15,125 bases of DNA from positions 1 through 15,125 of the forward strand of contig JAUIGA010000032.1 of NCBI GenBank assembly GCA_030430125.1, read 5' to 3'. The position numbers and the translations under genes were made by a program. The notes beneath the pieces were generated by a model, which had not been told where the DNA came from, made no database searches, and worked only from the letters and a program-made list of their open reading frames with translations. Of the stretch, positions 7,844-14,814 are shown one piece after another (within the stretch, counting starts at the first letter, position 1; each line of letters opens with the position of its first letter). The DNA is from Chloroflexia bacterium. Its GTDB lineage: Bacteria; Chloroflexota; Chloroflexia; Thermomicrobiales; UBA6265.

Positions 7844-9229
7844 ATCGTTACCCAATTTGATGCAGATACCGCACTCCAGATCGGCGAGACCGAACGCGCG
7901 TTGCTGGTCGCCGTGGAGATGCACGGACAGACCTGGGCCGCGGAGGATTCGCTGGAAGAGCTTGCTCGGCTGGCGGAAAGCGTCGATGTCGAAGTTGTCG
8001 GTTCGGTCTCGCAGAAGCTGCGGGCACCGCACCCGGCGACATGGGTCGGCAAGGGCAAGGTCGAGGAAATCAAGGAGCTGAAGGACGCGCTCGGGTACTC
8101 GCTGGTGCTCGTTGACGGCGAACTGTCGCCGGCGCAGCAGCGAAACCTCGAGCGGGAGCTGGAGGTCAAGATCATCGACCGAACCGCGCTGATCCTCGAT
8201 GTCTTCGCGCGCCGCGCGCAAACGCACGAGGGACGCCTGCAGGTCGAGCTGGCGCAGCTGGAATACCGGCTGCCCCGCCTGACACGCATGTGGACGCACC
8301 TTTCCCGGCAAGGGGTCGGTGGCGTCGGTCTGCGCGGACCCGGCGAGACGCAATTGGAGGCTGACCGCCGGGAGGCGCAGAAGCGCATCTCGTTCATCAA
8401 GGGACAGCTCGCACAGGTGCACGAGCACCGCGAGCGGTACCGCAAGCGCCGCCGGCAGACGCCCATCGCGGTGGTTTCGCTGGTGGGTTACACCAACGCC
8501 GGCAAGAGCACGCTGATGAACACGATCACCGGCGCGGATGTGCTGGCGGAGGACAAGCTCTTCGCGACACTCGACCCGACGACGCGGCGGGTGGCGCTGC
8601 CGAGTGGCCGGGAGGTGCTGCTGACCGACACCGTCGGGTTCATCAACAACCTGCCGACCCAGCTCATCGCGGCGTTCCGTGCCACGCTGGAGGAGATCAG
8701 CGAGGCCCGGGTGCTCGTCCACGTCGTGGATATCACGCACCCCAACGCCGTCGAGCAAGCGGAAACCGTCGACACGACGCTGGAGGATCTGGCGGTCGAC
8801 GACCGTCCGGTCGTCTACGCTATGAACAAGATCGACCGCCTGTCGCGCGACGAGCGCGAGCGCCTGCCGGAGCTGGCGGCTGGTATCGGTGCGCCGGAGG
8901 ATGCGGTCGGTATCTCCGCGCAGAACGGCCTGAACATCGACGAACTGCTCGAGCGGGTCGAGGCGGCGCTCGAGGAGGAGGCCGGGTTCACCCTTGTGAG
9001 CGGCACGATTCCGTTCGAGCGTACCGACCTGGTCGACCTCTTCCACAAACTGGGACGCGTCGAGGACCATTCCTTCGACGAGCACGGGACAACCGTGACC
9101 GGAATGCTTCCCGCCGGAGAGCTGGGACGCTTCGAGCCCTGGCTTGCCCCGGTTGCGCCTCAACCGGAGACTGCCGACGACGTGGATGCGGATTCCGGTG
9201 AGCCAGAAGCACATCGGGTCGCATCCTGA
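7844..9229 (+). CDS. hflX: GTPase HflX, apparent ATC start codon
   Basis: HflX is a ribosome-associated GTPase that splits or rescues stalled 70S ribosomes under stress. Domains: N-terminal HflX domain with KLRAPHPATWVGKGKVEEI, LSPAQQRNLERE, VIDRT-type IIDRTALILDVFA, and GLRGPGETQLEADRR (162-176); G domain with G1 GYTNAGKST (215-223), G3 DTVGF (262-266), G4 NKID (328-331) and SAQNGLN; then a short C-terminal domain. The frame is open from 7832, but the first ATG/GTG/TTG in frame is TTG 7901, which would remove the family-typical ERALLV entry and lacks a good ribosome-binding site. AAAGGA (7831-7836) lies 7 nt before ATC 7844, giving (M)VTQFDADTALQIGETERALLV and 461 residues. I therefore take ATC as the likely start; a sequencing error from ATG is the main alternative. 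Identity is certain, the start is not. Confidence 0.93.
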   Translation: MVTQFDADTALQIGETERALLVAVEMHGQTWAAEDSLEELARLAESVDVEVVGSVSQKLRAPHPATWVGKGKVEEIKELKDALGYSLVLVDGELSPAQQRNLERELEVKIIDRTALILDVFARRAQTHEGRLQVELAQLEYRLPRLTRMWTHLSRQGVGGVGLRGPGETQLEADRREAQKRISFIKGQLAQVHEHRERYRKRRRQTPIAVVSLVGYTNAGKSTLMNTITGADVLAEDKLFATLDPTTRRVALPSGREVLLTDTVGFINNLPTQLIAAFRATLEEISEARVLVHVVDITHPNAVEQAETVDTTLEDLAVDDRPVVYAMNKIDRLSRDERERLPELAAGIGAPEDAVGISAQNGLNIDELLERVEAALEEEAGFTLVSGTIPFERTDLVDLFHKLGRVEDHSFDEHGTTVTGMLPAGELGRFEPWLAPVAPQPETADDVDADSGEPEAHRVAS

Positions 9230-9237
9230 CACTTGTG

Positions 9238-9265
9238 GCGGCCGGGGCGGTAACGCCCTGGCCGC
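9238..9265 (+). terminator. Strong hairpin with GUAA tetraloop between hflX and purM
   Basis: GCGGCCGGGGCG (9238-9249) and CGCCCTGGCCGC (9254-9265) pair over 12 bp with one G-U, closed by a GTAA loop of the stable GNRA type. It starts 8 nt after the hflX stop and ends 21 nt before the purM start. It lacks a U-tract, so it may act as a 3'-end stabiliser, a Rho-assisted or U-less terminator, or a processing site. Confidence 0.5.
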
Positions 9266-9286
9266 GTACCACCACGAGAACAGCCA

Positions 9287-10375
9287 GTGAACACGAACGG
9301 TCCATGCAACACGGATCAGGCAACCGGCGTCACGTACCGTGACGCCGGGGTGGATATCGATACGAAGATGACCGCGGTCGAACAGATCAAGGCGCGCGCG
9401 GCCAGCACGCTGGGTGACACGGCGGGACCGATCGGGCACTTCGGTGGCACCTACCGGATGCCGGGCGCACCGGGACAGATTCTTGTTGCCAGCGCCGATG
9501 GAGTCGGGACCAAGCTGCGACTCGCCTTCACTGTTGGCGGCGCGGCGCACGCGCGCATGGGCGAGGATATCGTCAACCACTGCGCGAACGACATCCTGGC
9601 GCTCGGGGCGCGGCCGCATTTCTTCCTCGACTACTTCGCGACAGGACAGCTCGATCCGGAGGTCGTGGCCAGTGTCGTCGGTGGCGTCGCGGATGCCTGC
9701 GCGGCCAACGGCATGGCGCTGCTCGGTGGTGAGACTGCCGAGATGCCCGACATGTACGCTGCCGGGGAATACGATCTCGCCGGATTCATCGTCGGGTCGG
9801 TTATGGACAGCGATATCGTCGACGGGTCGGCGGTCCAGCCAGACGATGTCGTGATCGGGTTGCCGAGCACGGGCCTGCACACCAACGGCTACAGCCTGGC
9901 GCGGAAGATCGTCGGCATGACGGGCGACCTGCCTCGCGACCGTGAGCTGCTGGCCCAGCCACTGCCTGGCGGAGGGAACGGCGAGTCGATTGGCGAGTCG
10001 CTGCTGGCACCGCACCGAAGCTACGTGGGCGACGTCATGCCGCTGCTGGAGGACGGGCTTGTGCGGGGCATGGCGCACATTACGGGCGGCGGGCTCAGCG
10101 ACAACCTGCCGCGAACCCTGCCGCATGACTGCATCGCCCGGCTCGACCCCATGGCATGGGACACACCCTTCATCTTCGATCACCTCGTGAACGTGGGGCA
10201 GATGTCGATCGCCGAGCGGTATCGGGTGTTCAACATGGGGGTGGGATTCGTCCTGATTGTCGCGCCGGAGAGCGCCGACGAGGTGATGTCGCGACTGCCC
10301 GAGGGCCGCCTGATTGGCCAGATCATCCCCCGGGTGACCAGCGACGAATCGGCGGTGCAGGGGTTGTCGTGCTGA
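9287..10375 (+). CDS. purM: Phosphoribosylformylglycinamidine cyclo-ligase (AIR synthetase) PurM
   Basis: PurM closes the imidazole ring in de novo purine synthesis, converting FGAM plus ATP to AIR, ADP and phosphate in the cytoplasm. The 362-residue product is slightly longer than the usual 340-350 residues. Motifs: VTYRDAGVDID near 15-25, DGVGTKLRLA (71-80), VNHCANDILALGARP (97-110), GGETAEMPDMY (147-157), LPSTGLHTNGYSLAR in the middle, and GGGLSDNLPR (267-276), which marks the second half of the PurM/PurL fold. The start is GTG 9287, preceded only by a weak GAGAA; no ATG in frame precedes the conserved segment, and the product begins about 15 residues before the family-typical TYRDAGVD. 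No other purine gene adjoins it, so it is separated from a canonical pur cluster here. A strong hairpin lies directly upstream. Confidence 0.96.
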   Translation: MNTNGPCNTDQATGVTYRDAGVDIDTKMTAVEQIKARAASTLGDTAGPIGHFGGTYRMPGAPGQILVASADGVGTKLRLAFTVGGAAHARMGEDIVNHCANDILALGARPHFFLDYFATGQLDPEVVASVVGGVADACAANGMALLGGETAEMPDMYAAGEYDLAGFIVGSVMDSDIVDGSAVQPDDVVIGLPSTGLHTNGYSLARKIVGMTGDLPRDRELLAQPLPGGGNGESIGESLLAPHRSYVGDVMPLLEDGLVRGMAHITGGGLSDNLPRTLPHDCIARLDPMAWDTPFIFDHLVNVGQMSIAERYRVFNMGVGFVLIVAPESADEVMSRLPEGRLIGQIIPRVTSDESAVQGLSC

Positions 10376-10439
10376 TGGAATCGGCACGGATCCGCCGCTG
10401 TCCCATTCGTTTACAGGCCCGGTCGCGTGTTCCGGCCCA

Positions 10440-10468
10440 GTACGGGCGGCCCTTGTGGCCGCCCGTAC
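10440..10468. repeat. Perfect 12-bp-stem palindrome upstream of the MglA-like gene
   Basis: GTACGGGCGGCC (10440-10451) and GGCCGCCCGTAC (10457-10468) are perfect reverse complements around a 5-nt loop CTTGT. No U-run follows on either strand, so a Rho-independent terminator is unlikely. Related hairpins with a GGGCGGCC/GGCCGCCC core occur as dispersed intergenic repeats in other genomes, which is the likeliest explanation. It lies 28 nt before the chosen start codon and could influence expression of the GTPase gene. Confidence 0.75.
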
Positions 10469-10496
10469 AGGGGGCGGGATGGCGAGTATCTGTGCC

Positions 10497-11072
10497 ATGA
10501 CCGTCATTCGCACCGCCGAGCGCGAGATCGACGCGCGAATCATCTACTACGGGCCGGGGCTGAGCGGGAAGACAACCAACCTGGTCAATATCCATCAGCG
10601 CATGCCCGCCGAGCTGCGCGGGCAGATGCGATCGATCGACACCGAGCAAGAACGCACCTTGTTCTTCGATTTCCTGCCGGTCGAGCCGATACGCATTGGC
10701 GGTTGGTCCCTGCGGTTTCATGTGTATTCCGTGCCGGGGCAGGAGTCGTATGCGCGCACGCGACGGGCGATGCTGGGCGGCGTCGACGGTGTCGTCTTCG
10801 TCGCGGACGCATCTCCGGATCGGATCGAAGCCAACCGGGCCAGCCTGCAGGAGCTGGCCGGCCACGTCGAACGGCAGGGGCGACCGCTGGGTGACCTGCC
10901 GATCATGGCGCAGGTGAACAAGATGGATCTTGCTTCTGGCGCGAGCGCTGGGGACATCGCGTCGCGAATCGGCGCGAGTGGCTGGCCCACATTCGAGGCG
11001 GTTGCGGTGCGCGGGGTCGGTGTTCGCGAGACTCTGGAGCGCATCGTCAAGGATGTTGCCCACGCAATCTGA
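10497..11072 (+). CDS. MglA-like Ras-superfamily small GTPase
   Basis: Small cytoplasmic GTPase of the prokaryotic MglA (gliding/polarity switch) family, 191 residues. G1 is GPGLSGKTT (19-27), with the family-specific YYGPGLSGKTTN context; a DTEQERTLFFDFLP switch segment spans 48-61; G3 is VPGQE (79-83), the MglA variant in which the usual DxxG aspartate is missing; VDGVVFVADAS follows; G4 is NKMD (141-144). I chose ATG 10497 because the resulting MTVIRTAEREIDARIIYYG matches the usual MglA N-terminus. ATG 10479 and GTG 10455 are in frame but add non-conserved residues, and the latter starts within the palindrome. MglA partners normally include an MglB/roadblock GAP; none is in this window. 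Its role may be polarity, motility or another signalling process and cannot be decided here. Confidence 0.9.
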   Translation: MTVIRTAEREIDARIIYYGPGLSGKTTNLVNIHQRMPAELRGQMRSIDTEQERTLFFDFLPVEPIRIGGWSLRFHVYSVPGQESYARTRRAMLGGVDGVVFVADASPDRIEANRASLQELAGHVERQGRPLGDLPIMAQVNKMDLASGASAGDIASRIGASGWPTFEAVAVRGVGVRETLERIVKDVAHAI

Positions 11073-11107
11073 CCGCTTCTCTTTGTAACCACCCGGAGGG
11101 GATGGTT

Positions 11108-11128
11108 CTCTCCCCCATTGGGGGAGAG
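11108..11128. repeat. Perfect 9-bp hairpin CTCTCCCCC-ATT-GGGGGAGAG
   Basis: The arms (11108-11116 and 11120-11128) are perfectly complementary around a 3-nt loop. The site begins 36 nt after the MglA-like stop, directly after a weaker hairpin at 11087-11107. It lacks a U-tract. It could still end transcription of the GTPase gene, or be an interspersed repeat. Confidence 0.55.
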
Positions 11129-11218
11129 TCAGAGCGGGGGGTGCTTGCCCGCGCTGCCGGCGACCGACGCAGACCAGCGAGGATGCGTGCGATAGACTCC
11201 TGCATCGCGCGACATCTC

Positions 11219-11313
11219 CACCGGTGAGGCGGGACGCCATTGCCGGCTGCGCCCCTTGCGACGGACGACGCAGGTTGTGCCGGCAAGGACGTCCCCTGCA
11301 GGTGCGCGCGGTG
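11219..11313. repeat. 95-bp imperfect palindrome
   Basis: The core arms GGGACGCCATTGCCGGC (11231-11247) and GCCGGCAAGGACGTCCC (11279-11295) match as reverse complements at 15 of 17 positions. CACCG/CGGTG lie outside at 11219 and 11309, and CTGCG/CGCAG inside (11247-11251 and 11269-11273). The size and structure suit a MITE-like or REP-like unit. It ends about 10 nt before the oxidoreductase stop codon. Confidence 0.55.
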
Positions 11314-11323
11314 TCGATTGGCG

Positions 11324-12706
11324 TCAATAGTCATAGAGACGCTGGGACAGCGTTGGCTTCTCGGGATACTCGCCCTGGCGCTCGATCTTGCGCAGCACGC
11401 GCTGCCGATCCTTGCGGACGAACGTCACGCCCAACCACCGCAACGGCTCCGGTTCCCACCGTGAGGGATTTGGCTTCGTCATCGGCAGCGCGCGCAGTGG
11501 CGAGTCGGTTTCCGTGATCAGGTCGGTCAAGACCCGGCCGGAGAGATTCGTCGTGGCCACGCCGTCGCCGGTGTACCCGTACGCGGCGGCGATTCCGGTG
11601 CGCGGGTCAAAGGTCATGCGCGGCATACGGTCGCGCGGAATTCCGAAGACACCGCCCCACGCGTGTGTGAATCGGGTTCCCCGCAACATGGGGAACCACG
11701 CCACGGCTGACCGGCGCGCGTGCGCGAAGATTGCCTCGTCACGGTCGAGCGCATCGGAGATACGCGACTGCCAGGGATAATTGCCCTGATACGGACCGAG
11801 GGCGATGCGGCCATCGGCGGTGCGCTGAATGTACGCGCCAGTGACGCCCCAACCACCGAGTACGTCGCGGTCGTGCCATCGGATCTGATCCCAAATCTCC
11901 TCGGGGAGCGGCTCGGTGACGACGATGTGCGAGGTCATCGGGATAATCTCCCGTTCCATGCCCGGCAGTGCCGAGAGATAGGCCTCTCCGGCGAGCACCA
12001 CCGTGCCGGCGCGCACGGTTCCTCGCTCGGTGACGAGGGACGGCGACGGCTTGCCGGTGAAGCGCGTCACCGGTGTCTGTTCGTGGATCGTGCCGCCGAG
12101 CCGTTCGACCGCGCGAGCGAGCCCCCGAGCGAGGCGGGCGGGCTGGATGGCTGCGCCCTCGCGATTGTGGAAGCTGCCGACCGCCTGCGCGACGTTGATG
12201 CGCTCGACCGTTTCCTGAGCGTCGAGCAGTCGGTAGTGGTCTTCCAGCCCGATCGCACGGAACTCGTCGTACATCTTCTGGAGCTTCGGCAGATCGTAGT
12301 CCGCGCGGGCGACCTCGAGCTCTCCGCCTTTGGCGTAGTGGGCGTCGATGCCCTCCTCACGGGCGACGCGACCGACCTCGTCGACGGAGCGGTACATCTC
12401 CAGCGAGGTGAGTCGGGCGGCATCGTAGCCGTGATCCCGCAGCAGGGTGAGCGGGGACACCGGGAAGCCGGCGAAGCACCATCCGCCGTTGCGGCCGGAA
12501 GCGCCAAACCCGGCGATCTCTTTCTCGACGATGGCAACCCGGAGGGACGGATCCCGCTTCAGGAGGTAGTACGCCGTCCAAAGCCCGGTGAAACCGGCGC
12601 CAAGGATGGCGACGTCGACATCGATGTCGCCATCGAGAGGCGGGCGTGGCGTCAGGTCGTCGTCACAGGTGTCGAGCCAAAAGCTGTAGCGGCGGTAGTC
12701 CGTCAT
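11324..12706 (-). CDS. FAD-dependent amine/amino-acid oxidoreductase (DAO family, PuuB-like)
   Basis: Flavoprotein oxidase or dehydrogenase of the D-amino-acid oxidase (DAO) fold, 460 residues. Near the N-terminus are YSFWLD, the Rossmann dinucleotide-binding motif DVAILGAGFTGLWTAYYL (31-48) with E61 ending strand two, and the FAD-contact motif FGASGRNGGW (67-76). Toward the C-terminus, GYTGDGVATTNLSGRVLTDLI forms the second FAD contact. This arrangement resembles gamma-glutamylputrescine oxidoreductase and similar amine oxidases. I chose ATG 12706 because GGAG lies 10 nt upstream; a start at 12739 would add 11 residues with less support. It is the last gene of the transporter operon, 48 nt after dppC, suggesting oxidation of an imported amine, amino acid or opine-like compound. 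The substrate cannot be read from sequence, and sarcosine or glycine-type oxidation also remains possible. Confidence 0.88.
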   Translation of the reverse strand: MTDYRRYSFWLDTCDDDLTPRPPLDGDIDVDVAILGAGFTGLWTAYYLLKRDPSLRVAIVEKEIAGFGASGRNGGWCFAGFPVSPLTLLRDHGYDAARLTSLEMYRSVDEVGRVAREEGIDAHYAKGGELEVARADYDLPKLQKMYDEFRAIGLEDHYRLLDAQETVERINVAQAVGSFHNREGAAIQPARLARGLARAVERLGGTIHEQTPVTRFTGKPSPSLVTERGTVRAGTVVLAGEAYLSALPGMEREIIPMTSHIVVTEPLPEEIWDQIRWHDRDVLGGWGVTGAYIQRTADGRIALGPYQGNYPWQSRISDALDRDEAIFAHARRSAVAWFPMLRGTRFTHAWGGVFGIPRDRMPRMTFDPRTGIAAAYGYTGDGVATTNLSGRVLTDLITETDSPLRALPMTKPNPSRWEPEPLRWLGVTFVRKDRQRVLRKIERQGEYPEKPTLSQRLYDY

Positions 12707-12754
12707 TGTGGCAATGCTCCAGATGCGGGCTATCGGCAAGGCGATTCGTCGAGT

Positions 12755-13702
12755 CTATCGCTGGCTGTGCGGGTCGAGGGCGTCTCGTAGACCGTCCCCC
12801 ACGAAGTTGATGCTCATGACCGTGAGAAAGATCATCATGCCCGGCGCGATCGCGTACACCGGCAGGGTCTGCAGGAACGGCTTCGCGCCCTCCAGCAGGT
12901 TGCCCCAGCTCGATGTGGGCGGCTGTACGCCGAAACCGAGGTAGCTGAGACCGGATTCGGTGATGATCGTGGCTGCGATCAGCAGGGTTGCCTGCACCAC
13001 GATCGGGCCGACCGCACCTGGGAGGATGTGACGAAACATGATGCGCGCGTTGCCGGCGCCCACCGAGCGCGCCGCATCGACGTAGTCCTGCTCGCGCAGC
13101 CCGAGGAACGTCGCACGCACGATGCGCGCCAACCCCATCCACGAGAGCAGGCCGATGATGATGGCGATAGGGGTCATGCTGCCCTGCAACACGCGCAGGT
13201 CGGTGGTGCGGATCAGCGTGCCAAACACGATCAGCACGAAGAGCTGCGGGAAGCAGAGGAAGGCGTCGGTGAGCCGCATCAGCGCCGCGTCGGCGATGCC
13301 GCCGAAGTAGCCCGAAATTGCGCCGATGAGCGTGCCGAGCGCGAGCGCTATGCCGGTGGCGGTGATCCCGACGGCGAGCGAGATCCGGCCGCCGTGGATC
13401 GTGCGGGCGAGGATGTCACGCCCGGCCTCATCGGTGCCAAGCCAGTGCTCGGAGGACGGCTGAGCCTTGCGATCGCTGGCCGAAAGCGCGTTGGGATCCT
13501 GCGTGATCACGGGCGCAAGCAGCGCCGAGAGGATAACAACGAGGAGCACCACGAGACCGGCGGCCGCGAACCGATGTCGGAGGAACCGCCGTGCGTAGAG
13601 GCTCGCCATCGAGCTGTGGACGGTGGTCATGGCGCCTGCGTCGGGCGCTGGCCCGCGTGAGTGGGCGCGATCGGTGTTGGTGGATTGGGCGGTGTCGATC
13701 AT
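12755..13702 (-). CDS. Peptide/nickel-type ABC transporter permease, DppC-like
   Basis: Inner-membrane permease of a type I ABC importer of the DppC/OppC family, 315 residues. A polar N-terminal tail of about 40 residues precedes the first membrane helix (46-66). The periplasmic motif HWLGTDEAGRDILAR (86-100) is diagnostic of the DppC side, and the cytoplasmic EAA loop that contacts the ATPase is DYVDAARSVGAGNARIMFRHILP (206-228). SGLSYLGFGVQPP and the final GDGLRDALDP are also typical. ATG 13702 has GGGAG about 7 nt upstream and lies 13 nt after the dppB stop, so the two permeases are probably translated together. No ATP-binding subunit is visible; the binding protein and dppB precede it and an FAD oxidoreductase follows, so the ATPases must be encoded beyond the window or elsewhere. 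Substrate class: peptides or similar small amines, inferred. Confidence 0.93.
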   Translation of the reverse strand: MIDTAQSTNTDRAHSRGPAPDAGAMTTVHSSMASLYARRFLRHRFAAAGLVVLLVVILSALLAPVITQDPNALSASDRKAQPSSEHWLGTDEAGRDILARTIHGGRISLAVGITATGIALALGTLIGAISGYFGGIADAALMRLTDAFLCFPQLFVLIVFGTLIRTTDLRVLQGSMTPIAIIIGLLSWMGLARIVRATFLGLREQDYVDAARSVGAGNARIMFRHILPGAVGPIVVQATLLIAATIITESGLSYLGFGVQPPTSSWGNLLEGAKPFLQTLPVYAIAPGMMIFLTVMSINFVGDGLRDALDPHSQR

Positions 13703-13715
13703 GGTCCGCTCCCGG

Positions 13716-14705
13716 CTAGCGCAGCTTGATGCGTGGGTCAAGAAGCCGATAGGCAATATCCGCCAGCAGGTTGCCAACGATGATCAGGAACGAAGTGATC
13801 ATCACGATCGCCATCAGCAGGCCGTAGTCGCGGCGCTCGGCGGCCTGATAGAAGAGTCGCCCCATGCCGGGCCAGGAGAAGATCACCTCCGCGTAGAGGG
13901 CGCCGGCGAAGAGCAGCGGCAGATCCAGCGCCATGATGGTGACGAGCGGGATGGCGGCGTTTCGGAATGCGTGGCGCAGGATCACGACGCGCTCGCGCAC
14001 GCCTTTCGCCCGGGCCGTGCGAACGTAGTCCAGGTGAATCGTCTCCAGCATCGAGGCGCGCAGGAAGCGCGAGTACCACGCGATCCAGGTTGCCGAGAGC
14101 ATTGCCACCGGCAGAATAAGATGCTTGATGCGGTCCCAGATCATGTCCCAGCCAGAAAGGTCGACACCGATGGTCTTGACACCGCCCGATGGCAGCAGTG
14201 GGCTGCCGGAGAACGGATTGTCAAGCCGCATGTAAAACACCAGCAGCAGGATCAGTCCGAGAAAGTACGACGGGATGCTCTGGCCAACGAAGGTCAGCGC
14301 TGTGACGAGATGATCGAATTTCGAGTACTGCCGGATGGCAGAGAGGATGCCGATCGGCACGGCGATCATGAGACTGACGGCCCAGGCGATGGCCATCAGG
14401 TAGATGGTGTTGGGCAGGCGGTCCATGATCTCGTCGCTGACGGGCCTGGCGGAGGTGGTCGCCATGCCGAAGTCGCCCTGGACCACATGCCACAGCCATC
14501 GACCGTATTGCACGTAGAACGGGTCATTCAGTCCAAGCGCCTCCTCCATCTGCGCGAGGTCAGCGGCGCTCAGGCCGGTGCTGCGGCGAGCGTACATGGA
14601 GGTTGGGCCGCCGGGCGAGAGTTCAAGCAGGCCGTAGACGGCGATGCTGACGAAGAGCAGCAGCGGAATCGCCCAAAGTGTGCGCCGAATGATGTAGGCA
14701 CCCAT
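13716..14705 (-). CDS. Peptide/nickel-type ABC transporter permease, DppB-like
   Basis: Partner permease of the DppB/OppB family, 329 residues with about six membrane helices (first 8-30, then about 100-122, 134-157, 196-212, 254-275 and 296-318). The N-terminal MGAYIIRRTLWAIPLLLFVS is typical, as are the ALGLNDPFYVQYGRWLW and GDFGMA segments, LPNTIYLM, and SIPSYFLGL. The EAA loop DYVRTARAKGVRERVVILRHAFRN (226-249) and FSWPGMGRLFYQA (276-288) follow, and it ends at the family-typical YRLLDPRIKLR. ATG 14705 has a strong GGGAGG 8 nt upstream; a longer start at 14771 would run through the hairpin and adds unconserved residues. The start region can fold into a hairpin described separately, which may set permease synthesis below that of the binding protein. 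Confidence 0.94.
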   Translation of the reverse strand: MGAYIIRRTLWAIPLLLFVSIAVYGLLELSPGGPTSMYARRSTGLSAADLAQMEEALGLNDPFYVQYGRWLWHVVQGDFGMATTSARPVSDEIMDRLPNTIYLMAIAWAVSLMIAVPIGILSAIRQYSKFDHLVTALTFVGQSIPSYFLGLILLLVFYMRLDNPFSGSPLLPSGGVKTIGVDLSGWDMIWDRIKHLILPVAMLSATWIAWYSRFLRASMLETIHLDYVRTARAKGVRERVVILRHAFRNAAIPLVTIMALDLPLLFAGALYAEVIFSWPGMGRLFYQAAERRDYGLLMAIVMITSFLIIVGNLLADIAYRLLDPRIKLR

Positions 14706-14760
14706 CGGATACGCCTCCCGCCGAAGTGAGTCCGCACGGGCCTCACTCCGGCGATGGGTG
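14699..14760 (-). promoter_or_regulatory. Two-part hairpin over the dppB ribosome-binding site and start codon
   Basis: On the transcript strand, CACCCATCG (14760-14752) is complementary to CGATGGGTG (14707-14699), which contains the dppB ATG. The next bases CCGGAGTGAG (14751-14742) pair with CTCACTTCGG (14730-14721) with one G-U, around an 11-nt loop. The two stems stack with no gap on the 5' side and leave a 13-nt bulge (14720-14708) holding the Shine-Dalgarno GGGAGG. It could lower dppB translation, stabilise the upstream binding-protein mRNA, or both. The complementarity is seen directly; the function is inferred. Confidence 0.55.
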
Positions 14761-14814
14761 GACACCTGCATGCCTACCCAAGGTGCGAGTGGAGATCAAT
14801 TCAGCCGGCTGCGC

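Larger units (their letters stand above)
11073..11323. repeat. Convergent intergenic region filled with palindromic repeats
   Basis: The gap between the 3' ends of the MglA-like gene and the minus-strand oxidoreductase has no credible gene. It holds two abutting hairpins, AACCA...TGGTT (11087-11107) and CTCTCCCCC-ATT-GGGGGAGAG (11108-11128), and a larger imperfect palindrome at 11219-11313. None is followed by a U-tract on either strand. They may act as a bidirectional barrier between converging transcripts or be dispersed repeats. Confidence 0.6.

Noticed and set aside
10440..10468. Palindrome considered as the purM Rho-independent terminator
   Set aside because: No U-tract follows the stem on the plus strand, and it lies about 65 nt after the purM stop, nearer the next gene.
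7820..10543. Antisense open frame of 907 codons across hflX, purM and the GTPase start
   Set aside because: It is fully antisense to genes with unmistakable family motifs, and its translation is rich in Arg, His, Gln and Pro with no recognisable domain, as expected from a GC-rich codon-bias shadow.
11087..11128. Adjacent hairpins considered as a CRISPR or tandem-repeat array
   Set aside because: The two units differ in sequence, there is no regular spacer, and no cas gene is present.
11720..12790. Plus-strand open frame of 356 codons opposite the FAD oxidoreductase
   Set aside because: The minus strand encodes a complete Rossmann and FAD-binding protein here; the plus-strand translation has no recognisable motif.
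13623..14729. Plus-strand open frame of 368 codons opposite dppB
   Set aside because: dppB on the minus strand has membrane helices and the EAA loop; the opposite frame is charged and low-complexity, a typical shadow.
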